This document shows positions 31,132 through 44,340 of a stretch of 64,000 nucleotides of DNA, in pieces (position 1 is the first letter of the stretch; each line of letters begins with the position of its first letter). Location of the stretch: assembly GCA_038025085.1 (NCBI GenBank), contig CM076148.1, positions 4,619,501-4,683,500 on the forward strand, read 5' to 3'. The stretch comes from Tetragonia tetragonoides. Lineage: Eukaryota; Streptophyta; Magnoliopsida; Caryophyllales; Aizoaceae. A model generated the notes under the pieces. The model saw nothing but the letters and a program-made list of their open reading frames with translations. It searched no databases and was not told the DNA's origin. The position numbers and the translations under genes are program-made.

Positions 31132-33204
31132 ATGTCTACTAGAATGGTTATTCCTGACATGTCTAAGATTGAGGCTTTACATGGTAAAAACTATAAGCGT
31201 TGGGATGTTAGGATGCGTTTTTATTTGGATCAAATTGTTGTTGGTTATGTGCTTGATGATAAGTCTGTTCCCGTTGATAAACCTGCTAAGACTGATTATG
31301 AGACTAAATTTGCTACGGATGATAGAGTGTATAAAGGAATGTTGTTGCACTATATGGCCAATGCTTTGCTTGATATTTATATGAAGTATGCTAGTGCTAA
31401 GGAAATTTGGGATGCACTGTAAAGGAAATATGGTAATGATGATGTTGGGTCTAAACGTTTTGTGATTAGTAAGTGGTTGAATTTTCAAGTAGATGATGAC
31501 AAACCTATTATTGATCAGATTCATGAGTATGAAAATTTGTGTACTACTATTGCATCTGAGGGTCTGAAACTTTGTGAGGTTACTCTTGCCATTGTTCTGA
31601 TTGAGAAGTTACCTATATCTTAGAAGGAGTATAGAAAGCTGCTTATGCACAAGAAGAAGGATATGACTTTAGAGGAGGTTGTAGGTCACCTGAAAATTGA
31701 GGAGGAAAACCGATTGAAGGACAAGGAGAATGGGACTTCTGTTTACCATCACAAAGCTAACCTTGTAGAACCAAAGTCTGCTCATTTTGACAAGTACAAA
31801 GGCAAAGAAAAAGGCAACCAGCGATCCAGTCCATTCAAGACAGAACCAAAAGTCTTTAAGAATAAGTTCACTGGAACTTGCCATGAATGCGGAAAGATGG
31901 GTCACAAAGCCAAGATTGCTGGAACAAGAAGAAGAAGGATGAAAAGAACCAGGCCAATGTTGCGGAGGACACAATTATTGCAATGGTGACAGAGGTGAAC
32001 GTGGTTGGAAACACAACCGAGTGGGCTGTGGACACTGGCGCTACTCGACACATTTGTGTCAACCGTAACTTATTCCAGACCTATAAAAAGCTTGATGAGA
32101 CCGTACTTATGGGCAATGCTAATACTTCCAAAGTGCTCGGAAAAGGAAGATTTCTCTCAAACTCACTTCAGGAAAATTTCTTACTCTTACTAACGTTTTG
32201 CATGTGCCTGATATGCGTAGGAATCTTATATCTGGAACTTTGCTCATGAAAGCTGGATTGAAACTATCACTTGAATCCGAGAGGCTTGTTATAACTAGAA
32301 ATGGGGAATTTGTGGGAAAGGGATTTGTAATGGGGTTTACTTATTCTTGATGTTGTTTGTGATAATATGAATAAAGCTGCTAGTACTTATTCTGCTTATA
32401 TTGCTGAGTCTCTTGATTTGTGGCATGCTAGACTTGTACATGTGAATGTTGCCTCTATCAAACGTCTAAAACACCTCAACTTGATACCCAATTTGGGTAA
32501 CACTGATTTCTCTAAGTGTGAGGTGTGTGTTGAGGCTAAATATTGCAAGAAACTCTTCTCCTCAATTGAAAGACAATCTGAATTGCTTGAATTAGTTCAT
32601 AGTGACTTAGGAGATTTCAAGAATCATGTTAGTAGATGTGGACAACGTTATTACATTACCTTTGTTGATGATTGTTCCCGCTACACTGTGGTTTATCTCC
32701 TTAGAAGCAAAGATGAGGCCGAGGACATGTTTAGGATTTATAGGCCGAAGTTGAGAACCAACTTGACCGTAAGATTAAGAGACTTAGAAGTGACCGTGGG
32801 GGTGAGTATGATCCTAATACTCTTAAAAAATTCTGTGAAGAAAATGGAATAATACATGAGTTGACTGCCCCCTATACCCCTGAGTCTAACGGTATTGCCG
32901 AAAGGAAAAATCGGACTCTGAAAAATATGATGAATGCTATGTTGATTAGTTCGGGTTTTTCTGATAACATATGGGGGGAGGCTATCTTATCTGCTTGTCA
33001 TGTTTTGAATAGAGTACCTCATAAGAAACTTGATAGGACTCCTTATGAGATGTGGAATGGACATCCTCCTAACTTGAAATATTTGAAAGTGTGGGGGTGT
33101 CTTGCCAAGATTGGAGTACCTAGCTTCAAATGTGATAAGATTGGACCAAAGATTGTTGATGGTGTTTTTGTTGGTTATGCATATCATAGTGCTGCATATC
33201 GTTT
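31132..33204 (+). pseudogene. Copia gag, protease and integrase (broken)
   Basis: gag starts at ATG 31132 and is open to a TAA at 31420; it continues in frame to a second stop TAG near 31621 and to a zinc knuckle CHECGKMGHKAK (about 31880-31915). A frameshift interrupts the knuckle, and the next frame gives the protease motif WAVDTGATRHIC (about 32020). Another shift follows near 32150. Integrase then starts with a GAG-pre-integrase-like HARLVHVN and C..C.EAK region (from 32367), DLGDF and FVDDCSRY, shifts near 32780, and resumes with ESNGIAERKNRTL (about 32880) and the VGYAYHSAAYR end, where the LARD insertion begins. At least five disabling changes. Confidence 0.88.
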
Positions 33205-34016
33205 TGTAACACCCCGAATTTACTACTGAATTAAATAAATAAAAATAGATAAAACTCGAGCCAAAATTTTGGTAGAGTTTACTTTCTAAATAGACATCCC
33301 AAGTTATTGACTTTACAAAACCTGCTTAAACAGAATACTAAAACAAAATCCAATCCAACCCAGCAGAAGACTCTTATAAAAATCCGGGTGCTACCGCCAC
33401 ACTCACTCATACGAATGAGTGTAAGGCTCTTTAACTGACTTCTAGTAATAATTTTGTGAATTACTATAATGGTCTATTTATTACATTTAATCAGTAAACT
33501 AGAAACATAAGTTAACTCTAAAAGCAAGCTCTTCTTGCCAAGACTCTATTCGGCTACTATCTTGAGCGTCCTCACCACAAAATAACCTGCATACAAATAA
33601 TCTGTCACCAGGGAAATACACGATTCACATCGTGGGTGACAGCCCGAAAACGGGTCAGCGTGAAATGAGTAACTCACATCAATCACGTACAGACCATCTT
33701 AAATTCATTTCAAGATATACACGTATATGCATAACTCACATAAAACACTCACATGTATCATACTTAAACTGTAAATCATTATACTAATGGTATATAAACA
33801 TAAAGAACTATCTGTTCCAGTCTATATGCTTTGTCTTATAATACGACATTCACAATAAAGGAAGCACCAACAAGAATAACCCAGGTAACATAAATAACTG
33901 TCTTTTTCATCCTTGTCGTGTCTTATACTCTTATTAGCTCAATTGTTCTTCTTCGACTTTAATTTGGTAGTTCTCACTTTTAACTCGGCACAAGGGAGGT
34001 TAGAATCCTAGGGCTG

Positions 34017-34196
34017 TCACATCTGGGGGCATTTAAAATCTTTGACCACATCTGGGGGTCACTTAGCCACATGTGGGGGCTCTTTATAACTTTTGACCAC
34101 ATCTGGGGGTCACTTAGCCACATCTGGGGGCTCTTGGAACTGTTGACCACATCTGGGGGTCAATAGCCACATCTGGGGGCTAGGACACATCTGGGG
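34017..34196. repeat. CACATCTGGGGGTCACTTAG minisatellite, left LTR
   Basis: Five or so units of about 35 to 70 bases alternating CACATCTGGGGGTCACTTAG and CACATCTGGGGGCTCTT. Present again at 39277-39500 with a different unit number. Confidence 0.85.
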
Positions 34197-34972
34197 TCCC
34201 AGTTCAATACACATATGAGACGTCTCCCGTAACTCATCTTTGTTACCCATAGGCTCCCAAACTGCCCAAAGTGCCATCTTTCACTTTAAGTGATTAGTAA
34301 CTTTTACTTAACATTTTCCTTCCTTTATCTCTTATGACGTTTGCACAATACGTCATATACTTGCTCATAACACAACATAGGAATACATTCTCATTCCTTT
34401 TCTTTCTTTTGAAAAACTTCTTTATTCACTTGCATAGCACAACCTTGCAAGAGAAACTTGAGTACAACTTATTCTGATATCAATCATTGGGCATGCATAG
34501 AAATTGAAATCAATCAGCTGAATACATCACTACTAAAACACACAATCTCTTGTAGCAAGATCAACATACTTAGTGCCATTCGTATGTATGCTATATAGGC
34601 TATAGCATATATCCAACTTATATCCAAATTATAACATGAGAACTTTTCTACAGTCAACTAATCACATAGGGTCACCTTGTAAGAATATGCAACCTCCCTT
34701 ACTAGCTGCTAAAACTCGATCCCAGCCCTTATACACATACATTGGACATAGGCATTCAACATAGCTTTGACATAAAATCAACCAGTGGTAAAAATAAACA
34801 AGGATGTTGAGACACCTTTCACATAAGCCAAAACACTAGCTAGTTCACATATCGTCTTACACCTTAATCTAGCTTCTTAATGCATACTCTAATACTACTA
34901 AACAATTCCTAAGTAACCCATAGCCCACCATATTGATCCTACATCATTTCTTCTTTCAATTGAACCTCAAAA

Positions 34973-34978
<6 letters not shown>

Positions 34979-35042
<64 letters not shown>
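34979..35042. repeat. (AT)n microsatellite, about 64 bp
   Basis: Uninterrupted TA repeats, located in the segment that the right LTR lacks. Confidence 0.97.
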
Positions 35043-35044
<2 letters not shown>

Positions 35045-36072
35045 AATATGTAAATTCTGTACAACAAGTATTTACGTTGCAGATACTCTAATTAATAGCC
35101 AACTATTTACTCTATTTCTCTCAAGCATATTAAACATGGAAATAGCCTACCTACCAACAACAGATACATTTTTCCAGTTCAATGAACATGACTTACATAC
35201 TCACACTTAACATAGCATTCGCCATATATAATACTAGCTGGGATTTACAAGGATAGCTACTATACAATAATTTATGGTCAAACGAATTCAATTACCCATA
35301 CATGTAGTATACTCAAAATAAATCTAAAAAGGACCGTACGAAATAGATGCAAGTTACCTCTAATCGAACAACCCAAGCCAATTAAACATTTAGTCCTTCA
35401 ATTCAATCCTCAACCATCTATCATATAAGCATACAAACATGTTTATATAATCAGAACCCAGTTCAGAAATTAAATCACTAAATACACAAATCAATTTAGG
35501 TTTTAGGGTTTACTGAAATCGAACCAACTAAAACGGCGAACTGGGTATGGCTCCCAGCATAGGTGGCGATTACTGGTGGCGCTCAGACTGTTAATGGTCG
35601 CCGGAATCCATGGCAATCACTATGGGCAGCAACACGCACAAAACAGAGGAGGAAAATGCTATTTCGCAAATCAGAGGAGAGAGAAAGTTCGACCTTAAAC
35701 CGCGAACTAGCAACATCAGCAGTAAACTTTAAGAGATAGAGGGAAAGTGGCGAAGTGGGTGAAGATATCGTGGAGATGGTGGTTGTAATCAGAGAATTTG
35801 ATGAGGATGGTGGGTGCTTGAATTTCGTGGCAGAGCAATGGTTTAAGAAAAATAAACCCAAAGAAAAATAAATATGAGAGAAGAGGCGGTAGAGAAAATA
35901 CTAGTACAACCGACTCACCTTTGTTTCTTTTCTTCCTTTTTTTTTTTTTTTTTGTTCTTTTCTAAGAACACATATCTAATTAAAAAAAAAATACTCCCAA
36001 GACTAAATAAATATTACTTTAGAAAATAATAGATCGTTTTCTGAAAATACAATAAATATTCGGGGTATTACA

Positions 36073-38474
36073 TTCTACGCCCCTTACAAAAAGTTTTGTC
36101 CTCGAAACTTGCGTAAAGTAATTTTCTAGGAAAATATGGGCCTTCACAATGCACATAATGCACATAATAGTCAATCATGTCAATAGACAATTATGCATAC
36201 AGTGCTTAACGCAGAAGAAAACAAGAAGGCAGTTGAACAGTTACTATGCTTCCGCTGCGTACTCCGATCCTCATTCTTTCTGCCTACTAGTATTTCTATC
36301 TATCCTAACATGCTACAGGTAGATACCCTCCCTCTATATGCTAAAACATAAAACACCATTCAGGCATATTGCCAAACATCAAACACTAGACTTAATTCTG
36401 TAATACTATCTCACTAGACATGCTCATAGAGCAGGTTGTCAGGAAAATTTTCAATTAACAAGAAAACTCATGCATAAAGACCTATAACACGAGACGTGCA
36501 AGAAAATGTTCACTCAAGTAAAATACAATGCACATAATCTGCTATTCTGCTTCAATAATTCATGGACTTATCAAGAGAATTCCATATCTAACTCTTCACT
36601 GACATAGCTCAGCATTCATGCTTTGGTAATTGATACTCTACATGAAACTATGGACCAACGTATACATATTACTTAAAAGATCAATCAATCACATGCTCAT
36701 CTCATAATGTAAACATATGGAATTAACTCATATAAATGTAAAGAAAACAAGGACTTCCTTTCACTTCTACACATATTCAAGTAGCAGGCACCAATAATAC
36801 ACTAAACATTACCATGTATGCATCTACATACAGATAACTACCTATATATACTCCCCTTTTTTTTTTGTATACACCAAACAAGTAGTCATGCACTAGTCTT
36901 ATAATTGTCACATAAAATCAACTCAACTGAAGCATGCATTAATCTGAGGAAAATTTTACACTCACAGCAAGCATTGACTTCGTAATTCAGCAAGTACATA
37001 CGCAGAAAGCTTAAGAGACAGAAACACTCGAGTATAAACTCTTACAACCAAGTCTACAAGTTTCACGCTTAGCAGATCACCATCCAACAATCATTTGTCT
37101 GGCATGTGACTAACAACATTAACATATAGCACTCCAGTAAACATTATAAGATGTGAAAACAAGAAAACTCAGGTATAATCCATCCATTCCTACCGCTTTA
37201 GTTGACATCCTTTCTTTTTTTTTTTTTAGCAAACAAGAAGCATAAAAGAAACACACAAAAATTCCACATTTAAAACATGCCATATGCATCTAAGCTTTCA
37301 TCTCGCCTTAATCATCATACAGACATGTAGATATTGTCTCACATCTGTCATCAACACCAAATTGATTCACAGGCATTGTCATATAACATGTAATTCAGAA
37401 AATGCTAGAAAAATCAGGAACCAAGACATGTATAACCCTTTCTACATTTCTAGTTGATGTCCCTCTTCCTTTTCTTTTTTTTTCTTTTTTTTTTTTTGCA
37501 CAGAAAGCTGAAAAAGTAACCTACAAGTGTTTGACTTTAAAACACATAGAGAACATAATCTATAATTGCACTTCAGTAAGTCATAAATCCATCTAAGTGT
37601 ATTCTGTAAATACTATTTACATGATTCTCACTTACCTAACTCAAGTCGAATTCCTAAACTAGATATAACAAAAACACAACTCAGCAAACATCATACAGTA
37701 AGACAACTAGTTATGTACTCATCTTACATTGGCACTCCAATTTCATCCAAGCAGGATTCAAATAGTAATTCAGCTACTCTTCTACACAGTATGCAACTTT
37801 AATACATACAACAAGTATAAGAGGTTCACACAACTAGTCAACTCTTAGAAACTCCGTAAGACATGTCATAGGCAAAGCATGCTTCAAAATTAAAAGACTT
37901 CCAAACCAGCAAACCTATCTAATACTTATTAGTTCTGTCACTTATCCATGTCTGATGGATCTGCCAAAGATACTCATATACTAGCTTTTCATTAACATCA
38001 TTACCAACACGTAGGTTCATATCAATGGCCACTTTGGTATCCTTTTTTTTTTTTCCTCAAGCTACTCACAAACAAACATATACTTCTACTAGTGCAACAA
38101 TGAAGTAAAACTCATGCTTATATAAGGAAAGTAGTACAAGGATCATAACATTTAACTCATACAACCTAGCAATGATCCTTAACGCATCCACATAAAACAC
38201 ATAGAAACCCATAGCATGTGAGTTCTAAGCTAGTTTATCTCAAGCATTGGTAAATATACTCCTCTCTCACTCTTGGACGACTTCTTTAGTTTTATTCCTA
38301 AGCAATTTTCAAGTTTACCTAGTCTTTCTTAATCCATTTAATCGTAGACAATTTTATTATGCTTAGAACATAACGATCCTTGCATTGACTATAACAAAGA
38401 GCAAATTGCTCTGACTCACCTCTAAAATAGTACAGATCGTACCTTGAAAGGAACGAACTGCTCTGATACCACTT
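36073..38474 (-). other. LARD internal region, non-coding
   Basis: 2.4 kb without a long reading frame on either strand. Shows only several T-runs of 10 to 17 bases (36850, 37208, 37470, 38045), the polypurine tract at the left edge and the primer site at the right edge. Confidence 0.8.
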
Positions 38475-40682
38475 TGTAACACCCCGAATTTACTACTGAA
38501 TTAAATAAATAAAAATAGATAAAACTCGAGCCAAAATTTCGGCAGAGTTTCCTTTGTAAATAGACATCCCAAGTTATTGACTTTAAAAAACCTGCTTAAA
38601 CAGAATATTAAAACAAAATCCAATCCAACCCAGCAGAAGACTCTTATAAAAATCCGGGTGCTACCGCCACACTCACTCATACGAATGAGTGTAAGGCTCT
38701 TTAACTGACTTCTAGTAATAATTTTGTGAATGGTCTATTTATTACATTTAATCAGTAAACTAGAAACATAAGTTAACTCTAAAAGCAAGCTCTTCTTGCC
38801 AAGACTCTATTCGGCTACTATCTTGAGCGTCCTCACCACAAAACAATCTGCATACAAATAATCTGTCACCAGGAAAATACACGATTCACATCGTGGGTGA
38901 CAGCCCGAAAAGGGTCAGCGTGAACTGAGTAACTCACATCAATCACGTAAAGACCATATTAAATTCATTTCAAGATATACACGTATATGCATAACTCACA
39001 TAAAACACTCACATGTATCATACTTAAACTGTAAATCATTATACTAATGGTATATAAACATAAAGAACTATTTGTTCCAGTCTATCTGCTTTGTCTTATA
39101 ATACGATATTCACAATAAAGGAAGCACCAACAAGAATAACCCAGGTAACATAAATAACTGTCTTTTTCATCCTTCTCGTGTCTTATACTCTTATTAGCTC
39201 AATTGTTCTTCTTTGACTTTAACTTGGTAGCTTCTCACTTTTAACTCGGCACAAGGGAGGTTAGAATCCTAGGGCTGCCACATCTGGGGGCATTTAAAAT
39301 CTTTGACCACATCTGGGGCTCACTTAGCCACATCTGGGGGCTCTTTATAACTTTTGACCACATCTGGGGGTCACTTAGCCACATCTGGGGGCTATTTATA
39401 ACTTTTGACCACATCTGGGAGTCACTTAGCCACATCTGGGGGCTCTTGGAACTGTTGACCACATCTGGGGGGTCAATAGCCACATCTAAGGGCTAGGACA
39501 CATCTGAGGTCCCAGTTCAATACACATATGGGACGTCTCCCGTAACTCATCTTTGTTACCCATAGGCTCCCAAACTGCCCAAAGTGTCATCTTTCACTTT
39601 AAGTGATTAGTAACTTTTACTTAACATTTTCCTTCATTTATCTCTTATGACGTTTGCACAATACGTCATATACTTGCTCATAACATAACATAGGAATACA
39701 TTCTCATTCCTTTTCTTTCTTTTGAAAAACTTCTTTATTCACTTGCATAGCACAACCTTGCAAGAGAAACTTGAGTACTACTTATTCTGATATCAATCAT
39801 TGGGCAAGCATAGAAATTGAAATCAATCAGCTGAATACATCACTACTAAAACACACAATCTCCTGTAGCAAGATCAACATACTTAGTGCCATTCGTATGT
39901 ATGCTATATAGGCTGTAGCATATATCCAACTTATATCCAAATTATAACATGAGAACTTTTCTACAGTCAACTAATCACATAGGGTCACCTTGTAAGAATA
40001 TGCAACCTCTAATCGAACAACCCAAGCCAATTAAACATTTAGTCTTTCAATTCAATCCTCAACCATCCATCATATAAGCATACAAACATGTTTATATAAT
40101 CAGAACCCAATTTAGAAATTAAATCACTAAATACTCAAATCAATTTAGGTTTTAGGGTTTACTGAAATCGAACCAACTAAAACGGCGAACTGGGTATGGC
40201 TCGCAGCATAGGTGGCGATTACTGGTGGCGCTCAGACTGTTAATGGTCGCCGGAATCCATGGCAACCAATATGGGCAGCAACACGCACAAAACAGAGGAG
40301 AAAAATGCTATTTCGCAAATCAGACGAGAGAGAAAGTTCGACCTTAAACCGCGAACTAGCAACATCAGCAGTAAACTTTAAGAGATAGTGGTTGTGATCA
40401 GAGAATTTGATGAGGATGGTGGGTGCTTGAATTTCGTGGCAGAGCAAGGGTTTAAGAAAAATAAACCCAAAGAGAAATAAATAGGAGAGAAGAGGCGGTA
40501 GAGAAAATACTAGTACAACCGACTCACCTTTGTTTCTTTTCTTCCGTTTTTTTTTTTTTTTTTTTTTTTTTTTTTCTTTTCTAAGAACACATATCTAATT
40601 AAAAAAAATACTCCCAAGACTAAATAAATATTACTTTAGAAAATAATAGATCGTTTTTTGAAAATACAATAAATACTCGGGA
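38475..40682 (-). repeat. LARD 5' LTR (right), about 2.2 kb
   Basis: Same sequence as the left LTR apart from the ACCTC-bounded deletion near 40007, small indels, a changed minisatellite (39277-39500) and a longer T-run near 40546-40575. The extreme end is shortened: ACTCGGGA directly abuts the CGTTT target duplication where the left LTR has GGGGTATTACA. Confidence 0.88.
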
Positions 40683-42487
40683 CGTTTTCTTGTTAAAAGT
40701 GCTAATGCTTCATTTGCATCTGGTCATATTATGGAATGTAGAGATGCTGAATTCTTTGAACATGTATTTCCCATGAAAAATGTTTGTTCTTTGAATTCAA
40801 ATGTAAATGATATTGTTGCACGTGATATTGATGTTCCTTCCTCTAATTTACCTCAAGTTGAGAAATGTGATGAGACTAGGAGGATGAGTAAAAGGGTAAG
40901 AAAAGAAAAGGATTTTGGTCCTGACTTTATTACTGCTTTCTTGACTGAGGAAAATGTGTTGAATGATTGTTTTATTTCTGTATTTATTTTGGAAGAAAAT
41001 CCCAAATGTTATAATGATGCTTTGAGATCTATTGATGCTGTTTTTTGGAAAGAGGTCATTGATAGTGAACCGTACTCAATCCTTAGTAATCATACTTGGG
41101 AATTGACAGACCTTCCTAGAGGGTGTAGGCTTTTGAGAAGTAAGTGGATTTTCAAGAAGAAACTGAAACCTGATGGTACTATTGATAAATTCAAAGCTAG
41201 AATAGTAGTAATGGGTAATACTCAAAAGAAAGGTATTGATTTCTTTGATACTTATTCTCATGTTACTAAAATTTCTACTATTAGAGCTTTGATTGCACTT
41301 GCTTGTATACGTGATTTAATTGTGCATCAAATGGATGTGAAAACTGCTTTTTTGAATGGTGATCTTGATGAGGAAATATACATGGAACAACCTGAAGGTT
41401 TCCGTGTTCCCGGTCATGAAAACAAGGTATGCAAGTTAGTTAAGTCATTGTATAGACTTAAACAAGCTCCAAAACAGTGGAATGAAAAGTTTGACAAAAC
41501 TATCAAGGAGTTTGGTTTTGTAGTAAGTGAAGGTGATGCATGTGTATATTCTAAATGTGATGGTGATAGCTATGTCATTATTTGTTTGTATGTTGATGAC
41601 ATGTTATTATTTGGCACTGATTTGCTAATTGTGAACAAAACTAAAAACTTTCTGAGTTCCAAATTTGATATGAAAGACATGGGTGAGGCTGATGTTATTT
41701 TGGGAGTTAAGATCAAAAGAACTTCATTTGGTATTTCTTTAAATCAGTCACACTATGTTGAGAAAATTCTTAGAAAGTTTGATTTGTTTGATGTTGTTCC
41801 TGTTAGGACACCTTATGATGCTAGTGTTCATTTGATGAAAAATAAAGGTGATCCTGTGTGTCAATCTGAGTATGCAAAAATCATGGGTAGTTTGATGTTT
41901 CTCATGAATTATACAAGGCCTGATATTGCATATGCTGTTAGTAGACTTAGTAGATACACTCATAGTCCTAATGATGAACATTGGAATGCTTTGAAAAGAT
42001 TGCTTAAATATTTGAGAGGTACTATGGATTTGGAACTACATTATGGTAAGTTCCCTGCTGTGTTGGAAGGATATAGTGATGCCAATTGGGTGTCTGGTAA
42101 GATGAGATTAACTCCACTAGTGGTTATGTTTTTACACTAGGTGGTGGTACTATATCTTGGAAATCCTGTAAGCAATCTTGTACTGCTATGTCTACTATGA
42201 AATCTGAGTTTATTACTCTTGAATTGGCAGGCTGTGAAGCAGAATGGTTGAGAAACTTGCTCTCAAATATCCCATTGTGGGGGAAGCCAGCTCCGTCGAT
42301 TGCAATGCATTGTGATTCTCAAGCTGCCATTGGAGTTGCAAAGAATAGTGCATACAATGGAAAGAAGAGACACATTCGACTGAGACACAAGATTGTCAAA
42401 GAGCTGATAGCTACTGGAGTGATATCACTGTACTATGTGAAGTCCGAAAAGAATCTTGCGGATCCACTAACAAAAGGCCTTTGTTAA
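40683..42487 (+). pseudogene. Copia integrase tail, reverse transcriptase and RNase H (one frameshift)
   Basis: Immediately after the LARD insertion the copia frame resumes (FLVKSANAS, then [11 protein letters not shown]). Reverse transcriptase follows in one long open frame to 42140: [44 protein letters not shown] and the catalytic [11 protein letters not shown] near 41585. RNase H continues with SDANW; a one-base loss near 42100 throws the frame, and RNase H resumes at about 42135 to 42487 with [35 protein letters not shown] and ADPLTKGL. This half is much better preserved than gag and integrase. Confidence 0.92.
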
Positions 42488-43120
42488 AAGATGGTTTTGG
42501 AATCATCTAAGGGGATGGGACTGAGACCCGTTGAGTGAATTGTACTCATGGATCCCTACTTTGCATTTGTAAAGTTCAAAGGGTAACATAAGTAATAATT
42601 CAGGAGCACTACTTTTTATTTTCATCCCTGTAAAGTGTTGTAGTGCTTGTTACCAATGTGTGAAGATTGAGCAATTGGCTCTTAATGGACCCATATCCAC
42701 ATATGTGTGGTGATGTGAGTTAACACACACTTGATGGGATCCACCTAGGTGTGGAAGTTGGCTGCTTCCTATGGGAGAGACGGGGTCGTCTCCCTAGAGC
42801 ACCTATGAGCATTCATGCATGGGCGTACGACCAGTATTACGCGCCACCTAATATTCGCAGAGTAACATGTATCGTTTTGAGTGAAGTGTGTGTCTTAAGC
42901 AGCGGGCTTGCAAACTCCCTATTGAGTTCAAGACGAAAGTCACTTGATAGGATGTGAGCATTAGCTTAATGACACTATGTGTTAATTCAAGTCGCAAGAC
43001 ATTAGCACTTATGCATATAACTCTAATTCTTGCTCAAACTTGTCAAAATTGTTTTTTTCAAAATTTGAACCTTGTGGGGGATTGTTAGAAAAACTTTAAA
43101 CTTTGAACCTTGTGGGGGAT

Positions 43121-43839
43121 TGTTGGATGAAAGTTTCAAGTTTGTGAAGTGAACTTATCTTTGTGTAAAAGGCCTTTGTCCCACATTGGTGAGTAAACAA
43201 AGTGTAACTTGGTTTATTTATGTGGGTGTCCTTTTAGTCTTTGAATAAGAGAAAAGGGGAAAGTATGTACCACCACACACGCGCGCGCGCCGCCGCCGCC
43301 GTCCGTCCGGGTGGGCCGGGCGTGGGTTGGGTTATTATCTTTTTACACAAAATTTATTTAAATTGCATCGGAAATTGTTACTTCAACAAAGTCTTCCCTT
43401 ATTTATTGTGTTGGGCATTTACGAAGTAGTTTTGGTCTTCAAAACTGATTGTCCATGGTTTCCATGTAAAATAGCATTTATTATTTTCGTTTACCAGGAT
43501 TGATGTTTCAGACTACTAGTTATCTTTCTCTATAAAATCAGCTTTGCAAAACTGATTTGAGACACAGAAAATACTATCTCTTTCTCCATCTGTTTTCTAC
43601 TCTACAAAACTCTCTAAAATGTTTTTGGTTTGAGCAAGTCGATACTGTTCTCTATCCGTTCACTATCAGTGCACGTCGTGACCGGAGTTGTGTTAATCCT
43701 GAAGGACGGCCGCTGTAAGAAGCTTGCACCGGGGCTAGGCGAAATCGTCTTTTAGACCAGTGGTCTGTTCACGTCACAACAAGTATTGCAAGTAAGGTCT
43801 TTCTGTTTTATTGATTGAATATTCACCTATATTCCAACA
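43121..43839 (+). repeat. Copia 3' LTR, 719 bp
   Basis: Same as the 5' LTR with scattered base changes and a shorter GC block. Followed by TGTAC, the target duplication. Confidence 0.93.
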
Positions 43840-43844
43840 TGTAC

Positions 43845-44340
43845 ATGTAGCCTTTTTCGGATGGGAGGGGGGTGTCAAAGCAATCGTATTGAAGGTCCTC
43901 TCTTGCCTAGTGATAAGAAGCTTTCGGTGGCAAATGTTCTTAATTGATCAGGGGGTTGGAATTGGGATATATGTTCTCATTTATTTTCCCTGATTATTGC
44001 CTTAAGAGCAAGATGACTGCTTTCTATCTTAATGCTCTTAGTGAGGATTTTCCTGCTGCTTCTTATGCTTCCCTGGGGTCATTTGATTCGTCTAATGCTT
44101 ACTTTGATTTGTTGGGTCTTTTTGATAACTCGGGGCTTAGGATCTGGGAAATTCCAACTATTCCTATGGTCCAATCCTTTATTTGGTTTGCAGCCCAAGA
44201 AAAAATTGCACACCGGCCGTAGTGTCCGGTTAGCTTAAAGAAACATTCTTCCTGATCCATTTTGTGGTGCATGTAACAATCCTTGTGAGGATATGTTACA
44301 CGTTTCAAGAGATTGTATTGTTGCAAAAGTTTTTTGGCCT
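43845..44340 (+). mobile_element. LINE C-terminal fragment (zf-RVT region)
   Basis: Broken frames encode GWNWDI-like sequence, IWEIPTIPMVQSFIWFAA (the conserved W..P..VK.F.W motif before the zinc-binding domain), and then C.AC..PCEDMLHVSRDC and VFW. This is the zinc-binding tail found after LINE reverse transcriptases. It abuts the copia 3' flank; the other flank at 30.37 kb shows no LINE coding sequence. Confidence 0.7.

Larger units (their letters stand above)
33205..36072 (-). repeat. LARD 3' LTR (left), about 2.87 kb
   Basis: Ends ...ATTCGGGGTATTACA. About 660 bases longer than the other LTR because it retains 34683-35356, which the right copy has lost between two ACCTC words. Includes the (AT)n tract. 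A minus-strand reading frame near 35583-35861 recurs in the right LTR and may be captured host sequence, but it has no recognisable domain. Confidence 0.88.
33205..40682 (-). mobile_element. Non-autonomous LTR element (LARD type) nested in the copia element
   Basis: LTRs 33205-36072 and 38475-40682 start TGTAACACCCCGAATTT on this strand. In element (minus) orientation the right LTR is followed by TGGTATCAGAGC (plus-strand 38460-38471), an initiator-Met primer site, and the left LTR is preceded by GTAAGGGGCGTAGAA, a polypurine tract. The perfect 5-bp target duplication CGTTT (33200-33204, 40683-40687) shows where it entered the integrase end of the copia element. The 2.4-kb interior has no gag or pol. 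Large LTRs, a non-coding core and intact priming signals fit a LARD, probably mobilised by a gypsy-type partner (inference). Confidence 0.9.
30374..43839 (+). mobile_element. Ty1/copia retrotransposon, decayed, with nested LTR element
   Basis: Bounded by LTRs 30374-31102 and 43121-43839 and by a perfect 5-bp target duplication TGTAC (30369-30373 and 43840-43844). Domain order on the + strand is gag with zinc knuckle, protease, integrase, then (after a 7.5-kb insertion) reverse transcriptase and RNase H, the copia order. A polypurine tract TTGTGGGGGAT abuts the right LTR. Several stops and frameshifts make it inactive. Without the insertion it would be about 6 kb. Sub-lineage not determined. 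Confidence 0.93.

Noticed and set aside
39241..39483. Minus-strand frame with repeated PQMWSKV motifs
   Set aside because: It is the translation of the CACATCTGGGGG minisatellite in the LARD LTR.
30374..43839. Active copia element
   Set aside because: Nonsense codons and frameshifts in gag, protease and integrase, a frameshift in RNase H, and a 7.5-kb insertion make it defective, although its ends and target duplication are intact.
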